In this document: piece after piece, positions 57,458-64,000 of the stretch
Numbering within the stretch: the stretch's first letter is position 1
Layout of the letters: each line of letters begins with the position of its first letter
From: Drosophila miranda
Taxonomy: Eukaryota; Arthropoda; Insecta; Diptera; Drosophilidae
Assembly: GCF_003369915.1 (NCBI RefSeq)
Contig: NW_022881625.1
Location: forward strand, 7,192,001 to 7,256,000
Length of the DNA: 64,000 nt
Reading direction: 5' to 3'
Position numbers and translations under genes: made by a program
Notes under the pieces: generated by a model
Seen by the model: only the letters and a program-made list of their open reading frames with translations
Told to the model about the DNA's origin: nothing
The model's database searches: none

Positions 57458-60400
57458 CTATCCCGACGACACGACGAAAACACGACCGCTTCGTGTCTCT
57501 CTCTTTCCTTCGTTTCCTACATTCGGCTGTCCTGACGGACCATTCGCCTCGGATGGGTCTAGCCAAGGTTTCATATATTCTGAAACTGTAGAGGTCTTAT
57601 AGGGACCCTCAGTATCCCCAATCTTCTCGACTTCGTTCCTTCCATGATTCTTTACCCTAACCACCTTATACGGCCCTAGATACTTTCCTTTTAGCTTTAA
57701 TCCAGTACCATACTGAGTACGCTTGATAGCTACTAGCTCATTAACCTCATACTGTCTATCTAGTTTCCTTTTTAAGTCAAAACTCTTCTTGTTTTCCTGC
57801 TGTAACCGTGCAATGTTTTCAACTACTTCCTTTCTAATTTTTTCGCGGTCCTTGTTCAACTCTTCGATAAGTGATTCTTCCAATATTTCTTTTATTTTTG
57901 GATCCATTCCTATACGCATGTCTAGCCCAGTCAATATCTTGAAAGGTGTTACCTTGGTACTTCGCGGCTCAACACTGTTGATCATTTGCTGTACTTTTCC
58001 TAGATGCTTATACCAACTACCGGAATTACCCTGACACAATTTCGACAACATAGGCACCACTATCTTGTGCATCCTTTCGACTTGACCATTCCCACGTGGA
58101 ACGCCTGTGGCAATCATTAAATGCTGTATTTTCTCTCTCTCCCAATATTCACGAAACAAATTGGACATAAACGCTGCACCCCTATCCGTCACTATTCTGT
58201 TCGGATTACCAAAACTAGTCCCCTGAATTTCCAAACACTTAACGACCTCTTCAACACCTGTACTACGTGTAGAATATAACCAAACAAACTTAGAAAATCC
58301 CTCAACGACAACCAGTATATAATTGTACTGTTTTTTAGTCATTTCCATTGGTCCAACGTGATCAATGTGATACGTTTGTAACGGCCTATCACCCTTGTCT
58401 ATTGGTTGCAAATAACCCTCACGTTTTCCTGTCTTTTCATTGACAATGATACACTCGACACAACTATTTATTACGCGCCATACTTTGTCTTTTAACTTCG
58501 GAATATAATACGACTTTTCAATGATATCTTGTGTCTTTTTAACTGAAAAATGTCCTTGCTTATGTGCTATTGATATAATCTCATTTTCCAACTGAGCTGG
58601 TAATACGATGAGCTCCTTATCCGGATCCTTAAACAAAATCTGATTCTGAATATAATAATCCTCATATTCCTTGTCCTCCACAATACTTTTAACAGCCTTA
58701 ACCCAATCGTCGGTTAGCTGAGCTTCTTTCAAACGATGAGCTATACTTTCGGTCACCATAAAACAAGATACACGACTCAACGCGTCAACGTGCCTCATCT
58801 TCGTTCCTGAGCGATGTTCTATAACATAATTAAAATCTTGTAGGTACATGGCCCAACGTGCTACTCTCAAAGGAACGTCTTTCTTTTTGATCGTCATTGT
58901 AAATGCATTACAATCTGTGACAATTTTGAACTTTATACCCAAAACGTATACACGCCATTTCGCTAAAGCTTCGATAATTGCCAGAACCTCAAGGTCATAA
59001 GCAGGATATTTCTCTTCACATGGCTTAGTCCTACGGCTCATATATTGAACTGGATGGAATTGGCTGTCTTCCAAACTCTTTTGCAGTAACACGGCTCCAT
59101 ACCCCCATTTTGATGCATCAGTATGGATTTCTGTCTCCAACTTCGGGTTGTACATTTCTAAAACAGGTCTACTAATCAATGCTACCTTTAGTTGTTCAAA
59201 CGCAACCTGATGTATCTCCTTAAATTCAAATTTAACATCCTTCCGCAGCAGATCTGTCAATGGTTTTGCAATAACAGCATAACCCTCAATAAACTTTCGG
59301 AAATAAGAAGTCAATCCTATGAAACGCTGCACTGTTTTTTTATCAACTGGCACTGGGAACTTTTCGACTGCCCTCGTCTTCTCATCACTTGGTCTTATCG
59401 TGTTCTTTTCTATTATATACCCCAGAAAATTAACCTTTTGTCGTAACAGCTGACACTTTCTACAATTTATACGTAGCCCATTCATTTCCGCTATCTTCAG
59501 TACTTTTCTCAACTTTAACAAACCCTCTTCTATATCTTGACTACAAATAATAACGTCATTCATATAGACTGCTGCTTCATTATTCTTTACCAAATCTCTC
59601 AACACAGCCATTATAAATCTGGTAAACACCGCTGGAGAATTTGAAATTCCAAATGGTACATATAAAAATTCGAACTGACCATTCTGAGTCACAAAAGACG
59701 TATATTTTTGAGACTCGACTTCTACAGGCACATGGAAAAAACCATTCGTTAAATCCAACGTGGTGAAATACTTTGCACCCTGCAGTTTCTCCAACACTGT
59801 ATCCATATGTGACATTGGAAAGTTATCGCGAACTATTTTCTCATTCAGCTTTCGGTAATCACAGCATAGTCTCTTGCTACCGTTCTTTTTCGGTACCAAC
59901 ACTACTGGTGATGCATACTCCGATGTACTTGGCTTTATAATCTTCTGAGCCAGCCACTCTTCCACTTGCTTGTCCACGATTTCCTGTTCACACAACGGTA
60001 ATCGTCTCGGATGCTGGAAAACTGGTATCTCATCCACTAATACAATTTTCATTTTTATCGGCGCTTCTACATTTCTCTGAGGTTGGTACTTTCCTACCAT
60101 ACCCCTAACCTCTCTAGCATGTGCTTCACTGAGATGACCAACATCAATTGAAAACTCCTTCTCAACTTCGTCAATACTTGACATGCAAATGCCTTTATAT
60201 TCATTAAACAATTCCACGCATGAGGACGATGCTACCTGATCAAGTTTCTTATCTTTATCCTCGCCACAAACTCTACGAACAAATCTTGTTCCTGTCTTAG
60301 AAACTTGCATGTCCACATGATCCAGAATAGTCCTTCCTAAAATGGCTTCAAAACCAATATCCTCGTCTGGAATGACATGAAATTCTACCTCCATTCCAAT

Positions 60401-61612
60401 CTCATCGATTTTCACTGGTATCGAAAAGCTACCAAAAGTTACAACTTGACTATCTCCAATACCTGTTAAACATTTCTCCTGGCCGATCAGTTCAAGATTT
60501 CCAAATTTCAAAAATACCCTCCTGCGAATTAAACACAAATCTGCTCCAGTATCAATCAAACCTTGGAATACCAAATTCGCGTACTTAATATCCTTTAATT
60601 CCAAACCTGATGGAGTGAAAATACCTGACGGCTTATTGACGACTTTCTTATCTCGAATAATGTTCGTATTCGATCTCTTTTCTTGTCTGGTTTCGACCTT
60701 GACATTACAGCTTGCAGCACGGTGTCCTGGTTGGCCACATTTGAAACAACAAAAATCATTTTTGGCACAATCTTTCCTCAAATGCGATTTGTCTCCACAC
60801 TTAAAACATTTCCTAAAATTCTCTGCCATCGACCCTTTCACCGAACTCACACTTTTATTACTCAGCGGCCAATTCTTACTCATCGGCTTGGATCCGCCTC
60901 TAGCTTTCTGGTAAACATCGATCTGAAATTTAAGCTCCTTTAAGTTTCTAGCTTGGTACAGCATTGCCTTACTTGCCCTAGCGTCTGGTATACCATCCAC
61001 AAAATATTCGATTAAACTCTCATCATCTAGTTTAATTGGCTTGGCTATCTCCATTAACGCATACAAAAACTCATGCAACGACTCTCCTTTTTTCTGCTGG
61101 CGCTTTTGCAACATTCTATGTACTTCTACGGACGACAGTTTAACACTAAACTCATCCAACAGAGTTGCCTTCAACGAATTCCAGTTACGAATATCACGCA
61201 AACTACGAACGAAAGATTTTGCTGCACCAACTAACAACGGCTTGGCATAAATGAATAATTGTAATTGACTCCATTGAACAGTAGCTGCGCATTCTTCTAA
61301 TTCCTCTATCCATTGATTGATGTCGGGGTTATTAGAACCAGAAAATTGTGACACACTACCTTCCACGTCTTTTAGCGTAAACCAAGATTTATACTCTGCC
61401 TGTCGCGTACCTGGTTGAACTGCTACGGTATCATCCTCTGCTGTTACTACGGACTCATCCTCTGACTCTTCTTCATCCTCAACTGGAAAGCCGTGATGTA
61501 TTAATAGTCTATCTTGCCAATCGCGCTTTCGTCCCGTCGTCTGCAACGCAAGCTCTCTTAACTTCTCTCGCAAATCTGCGACTCTCAGTGTCATTATCTC
61601 TTCAACTTGCAT
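57458..61612 (-). CDS. Gypsy element A Gag-Pol polyprotein with altered RT active site
   Basis: One open frame of 1384 residues from ATG 61612. In order: SAP-like start (about 1-45), Gag core (about 70-240), two CCHC knuckles (CFKCGDKSHLRKDC, CFKCGQPGHRAASC), aspartic protease (LIDTGADLCL), reverse transcriptase, RNase H (TDASKWGYGAVLL), integrase with HHCC zinc region (HKQGH...CVEC) and DDE core residues (HIDHVGP, VTDRGAAF, NGQVERMHK). The reverse transcriptase motif is YMND instead of YMDD: AAT at 59558-59560 replaces the usual GAT, changing a metal-binding Asp. The element is otherwise complete, so this copy is probably dead by one transition. The C-terminus runs 60 bp into the LTR. Confidence 0.9.
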   Translation of the reverse strand: MQVEEIMTLRVADLREKLRELALQTTGRKRDWQDRLLIHHGFPVEDEEESEDESVVTAEDDTVAVQPGTRQAEYKSWFTLKDVEGSVSQFSGSNNPDINQWIEELEECAATVQWSQLQLFIYAKPLLVGAAKSFVRSLRDIRNWNSLKATLLDEFSVKLSSVEVHRMLQKRQQKKGESLHEFLYALMEIAKPIKLDDESLIEYFVDGIPDARASKAMLYQARNLKELKFQIDVYQKARGGSKPMSKNWPLSNKSVSSVKGSMAENFRKCFKCGDKSHLRKDCAKNDFCCFKCGQPGHRAASCNVKVETRQEKRSNTNIIRDKKVVNKPSGIFTPSGLELKDIKYANLVFQGLIDTGADLCLIRRRVFLKFGNLELIGQEKCLTGIGDSQVVTFGSFSIPVKIDEIGMEVEFHVIPDEDIGFEAILGRTILDHVDMQVSKTGTRFVRRVCGEDKDKKLDQVASSSCVELFNEYKGICMSSIDEVEKEFSIDVGHLSEAHAREVRGMVGKYQPQRNVEAPIKMKIVLVDEIPVFQHPRRLPLCEQEIVDKQVEEWLAQKIIKPSTSEYASPVVLVPKKNGSKRLCCDYRKLNEKIVRDNFPMSHMDTVLEKLQGAKYFTTLDLTNGFFHVPVEVESQKYTSFVTQNGQFEFLYVPFGISNSPAVFTRFIMAVLRDLVKNNEAAVYMNDVIICSQDIEEGLLKLRKVLKIAEMNGLRINCRKCQLLRQKVNFLGYIIEKNTIRPSDEKTRAVEKFPVPVDKKTVQRFIGLTSYFRKFIEGYAVIAKPLTDLLRKDVKFEFKEIHQVAFEQLKVALISRPVLEMYNPKLETEIHTDASKWGYGAVLLQKSLEDSQFHPVQYMSRRTKPCEEKYPAYDLEVLAIIEALAKWRVYVLGIKFKIVTDCNAFTMTIKKKDVPLRVARWAMYLQDFNYVIEHRSGTKMRHVDALSRVSCFMVTESIAHRLKEAQLTDDWVKAVKSIVEDKEYEDYYIQNQILFKDPDKELIVLPAQLENEIISIAHKQGHFSVKKTQDIIEKSYYIPKLKDKVWRVINSCVECIIVNEKTGKREGYLQPIDKGDRPLQTYHIDHVGPMEMTKKQYNYILVVVEGFSKFVWLYSTRSTGVEEVVKCLEIQGTSFGNPNRIVTDRGAAFMSNLFREYWEREKIQHLMIATGVPRGNGQVERMHKIVVPMLSKLCQGNSGSWYKHLGKVQQMINSVEPRSTKVTPFKILTGLDMRIGMDPKIKEILEESLIEELNKDREKIRKEVVENIARLQQENKKSFDLKRKLDRQYEVNELVAIKRTQYGTGLKLKGKYLGPYKVVRVKNHGRNEVEKIGDTEGPYKTSTVSEYMKPWLDPSEANGPSGQPNVGNEGKRETRSGRVFVVSSG

Positions 61613-62567
61613 CGTGACGATTTAAATACAAAATAATTGATATTAGCTTATATCTAAGAAAATGTAATTAAATCAACTTAAACAACCTTATTACTGCTGG
61701 CCTGTTAACAATTTTCCAGTTAACATCGATTTCGAAAACGCCTTTAAAGTCGTCACTGTTAACGATCGCTTCTCTGTTAACGCTCACCTTACTATGGGTT
61801 TACCCTTGTTAACTCTCGCTTCTGCGCAGAACTTTCCAGACTCCAAATTTGACGCACACACACCACCACATCCAGATCTCGCTTGCCTGTCGATGTCGCT
61901 GTTGCCGTCCTCTCTTTGTTGCCTTTCCTTGCTCTCGCCGTTCGCCGATAACTCGTTGTCGCTTCCCGAATCGTCGCTGCTTCTGCTGTTACAAAATGAA
62001 CTGCTGCTTGTCTTTTCTTGTAGTTGTAGTCTCCGTCCGACGCAGTGCAACACAACAACAATCAATGTTCTTTGATTCTTGCTGTTTGCTGCCGTCGTTT
62101 TGTCGCTTCTGCTTCCTTTGGAACGAACGCACTCAGATTGTCGTCTCTGTGCCGCTTGTCTCCTTGTAGCTCTAGCCTCTCAGACGCAATGCACAACAAC
62201 AACAACGAAGGTTTTGATTCTTGCTGTGTTTGCTGCCGTCTGCCGTCGTTTTGTCGCTTCTGCTCTCTTTGGAACGAACGCGCTCAGATTGTCGTCTCTG
62301 TGCCGCTTGTCTCCTTGTAGCTCTAGCCTCTCAGACGCAATGCACAACAACAACAACGAAGGTTTTGATTCTTGCTGTGTTTGCTGCCGTCTGCCGTCAT
62401 TTTGTCGCTTCTGCTCTCTTTGATTTCCACGCGCTCAGATTGTCGTCTCTGTGCCGCTTGTCTCCTTGTAGCTCTAGCCTCGTGTTCGCCAAAATTTCCA
62501 AATACACGCACAAATCTCACTTGCAAATGTTGTTGTCTTGGGCTTATCTTCGGACGAGCCCCCAATT
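61613..62567 (-). other. Gypsy element A leader with tandem repeats
   Basis: Gene-free 5' leader. At about 62037-62480 three tandem copies, spaced 142 and 151 bp, of a block containing gattcttgctg, tgtcgcttctgc and cacaacaacaac. Antisense frames here are by-products of the repeat. Confidence 0.75.
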
Positions 62568-62827
62568 TGTAGTAGTTTAAGTTGCTTGATGGCAACGAGT
62601 AACATTTATTTGATAAGTATGTTGGACTTAAAATTATAACAGCTCCAAGTTTTACAAGTATGTTTGTGAATAATTATATGCGTGTACGTCTGATGCGTGG
62701 CTGAACTGACAACTGACTGATCTCTCTCTCTTGCTATCGGCTCTCTCAGAGCCGATTACTGCTCTATCCCGACGACACGACGAAAACACGACCGCTTCGT
62801 GTCTCTCTCTTTCCTTCGTTTCCTACA
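62568..62827 (-). repeat. 5' LTR of gypsy element A
   Basis: Uninterrupted 260-bp copy TGTAGTAGTT...GTTTCCTACA; it shows the original site (atttgataagtatg) that element B hit in the other LTR. Confidence 0.9.
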
Positions 62828-63491
62828 TGTATATTATATAGATGTGCAAGAATATGCTAATTTAAAATGCGTACGTATAGATATGTAAGATAAATACATA
62901 TGTATGTACATATGTGCAGTATGTATGAATCGTTATTTTGTTGGTAGTATAATTAGTTAAATAAGGAGGCGCAGTGATTTGTTATTTTATTTCCTTATAA
63001 AACCGACAAACTTTGGAACGTTGAGCATGCACGGAATAAACCACAAAAATAATTGCAAGAATATGCCTTTATGTTTGTTGCCAGCCGCTTGGATTGCGTT
63101 GCGATGTGTACATACATGTATGTATGTATGTATGTTAGCAACGAAAGCTCAGCTGGTAGCTGGAGAGGTAAGAATATTATTTACACTGGATCGGAAGCTG
63201 AACGCAGGAGTTAGCTCGGATCAAATTAAACCTTTGGAGAAGTAGGAAGCCACAGCCGTTGGCAGAACGAAGTATGTTTTAATTTGGAGCTAGAGCGAGA
63301 AATAAATACATACACATGCATGTACATATGCCACGGGAACTCGGACTGGGATGGAAAACTCGCACAAAATCACTGCACTGTTGTTAGGCACAATCGAAGA
63401 GTACTTATCTTGAACTTGGAGCGATTCGCCGATGCTGGCTGGGGTGAGCTTCTCCTTATGGGGAAGGCGAAGATCCGGCTCGAAGGACCAA

Positions 63492-63820
63492 TGCTTGTAG
63501 TGGGGCGGATCGAAGCTCAACTCTCCCACAACGCAATTGCTGTAGCCGTCATAAGAAATGAAAACCGTTATGTTTAGTGGTATATATATAATTATGTGTG
63601 TGTATTTGGTTGGACGGTCGCGCGGTAGATCGGCCGTCTGAAGCAGGGGTGAAATCGTAACTGCTTAACTCTATGCCTTATGGTGCTTTTTCTGCCGTGA
63701 GCGCCGTGTGGATCGTGGATTGTGGATCCGAGCGCCCCTCCGAGCGCGCGAGAGCGAGTTGGGACCGGGGCGCACGGAGTTGGCACAGTGCGCGGAAATT
63801 GTTTACGGCTGGCCTGAACA
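63492..63820 (-). repeat. 5' LTR of split BEL element
   Basis: 329 bp, plus-strand ends TGCTTGTAG...GGCCTGAACA. It has the extra 12 bp (ccctccgagcgc) missing in the partner. Confidence 0.9.
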
Positions 63821-63825
63821 GAGAG

Positions 63826-64000
63826 TCAGATCAATCATAATACTATATTCCTAAATATTCCGTAGAAGGTATAACATAGTCGATCAATTATTTCTGTTTG
63901 GCATTCGCACGCTCCCGCGAACGTGTTTTGGCACTCTCTCTCTCTCTTGTTCTGTTTGTGCTCTGTTATCGGTCAGCTCTTTTTGCAACAAAGCTCTCGC
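63826..64000 (+). promoter_or_regulatory. Spacer end and P450 flank of a further unit, cut by window edge
   Basis: Continues the interrupted spacer (tcagatcaatcataatac...) and reaches the conserved P450 flank with the GCTCCCGCGAACGTG block and a CT tract near 63934-63948. A deletion has removed tatggcaaatg and neighbours near 63886. The ATG of the next P450 copy would lie about 100 bp beyond the edge, so the array goes on. Confidence 0.75.

Larger units (their letters stand above)
52720..62827 (-). mobile_element. Ty3/gypsy element A, inserted in the split BEL leader
   Basis: LTRs of 260 bp: left 52720-52768 plus 57311-57521 (interrupted by element B), right 62568-62827. A 4-bp duplication tgta flanks it (52716-52719 and 62828-62831). 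The primer-binding site at about 62547-62564 reads TGGGGGCTCGTCCG on the minus strand, like tRNA-Pro type sites. The two LTRs differ at two positions in the 211 comparable bases behind the split, so insertion is fairly recent. Gag-Pol type suggests the mdg3/blastopia neighbourhood, which is a guess. Confidence 0.9.
49245..63820 (-). mobile_element. BEL/Pao element split by nested gypsy insertions
   Basis: LTRs are 49245-49561 and 63492-63820. A 5-bp duplication gagag flanks them (49240-49244 and 63821-63825), and the joined flanks restore the inter-unit spacer attgagagtcagatc. A polypurine tract AAGGAGGGGGGAGGA (minus strand) lies next to the left LTR, and the primer-binding site next to the right LTR (63473-63490) is complementary to a tRNA 3' end ...CGAAGGACCA. 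Its own sequence is 49245-52719 plus 62832-63820, about 4.5 kb, with gag, knuckles and protease but no reverse transcriptase or integrase. The leader part 62832-63491 has no gene and holds a short (GTAT)n run near 63115-63135. Confidence 0.9.

Noticed and set aside
63470..63491. tRNA gene suggested by a sequence like a tRNA 3' end with CCA
   Set aside because: Only the acceptor-end part is present, next to an LTR in the primer-binding position; no cloverleaf around it.

Overview
This is eukaryotic DNA, almost certainly from a Drosophila of the obscura group. It has short introns with GT/AG borders, a mitochondrial CYP12-type P450, a PRC1/MAP65 (Fascetto) gene family, DINE-1/mini-me type Helitron-related repeats carrying (GTCY)n tracts, and several BEL/Pao and gypsy retrotransposons. 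High repeat density, decayed tandem gene copies and nested insertions suggest a degenerating or heterochromatic region. A sex-chromosome location, such as the Drosophila miranda neo-Y or neo-X, is my best guess from general knowledge; nothing in the sequence proves it.

The backbone is an amplified two-gene unit. Each unit carries, in one direction, a four-exon P450 and about 0.1-0.2 kb downstream an intronless feo copy that ends in a 3'UTR, an AATAAA signal and an A-tract, so the feo part looks like an old retrocopy. A spacer and/or a DINE-1 element of about 0.7-1.1 kb then leads to the next P450 promoter. Copy 1 lies on the minus strand (7663-11519). Copies 2 to 6 lie on the plus strand (16850-45300). 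Copy 7 is only a feo tail (48573-49023), and the promoter of a further unit runs off the right edge (63826-64000). Only one P450 (copy 3, 20785-22659) and one feo (copy 6, 43045-45165) appear fully intact. The others carry nonsense codons, small frameshifts, internal deletions or truncations.

At the left, a roo-like BEL/Pao element with an env-like region (1-7058, minus strand) is inserted in a plus-strand feo copy. The remnant of that copy (7059-7760) is fused tail to tail with the minus-strand feo copy 1. The result is an inverted repeat with arms of about 0.7 kb and a loop of about 0.7 kb, which could give a long hairpin RNA. Between 11737 and 16850 lies a head-to-tail array of DINE-1 units.

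A second BEL element (30703-34108) sits in the 3'UTR of feo copy 4 with a perfect 5-bp target duplication. A CR1-like LINE (about 46100-48572) is joined to the feo copy 7 tail. On the right, three LTR elements are nested. A BEL element (49245-63820) contains a gypsy element (52720-62827), whose LTR contains another, very recent gypsy element with identical 110-bp LTRs (52769-57305). Each insertion could be resolved by its LTR pair and target-site duplication.

The most interesting possibility is a co-amplified P450/spindle-midzone gene array with its own inverted feo copy, which could produce sense and antisense RNA. Such a structure is expected where sex-linked gene amplification and small-RNA silencing interact. 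This is inference and needs expression and small-RNA data.
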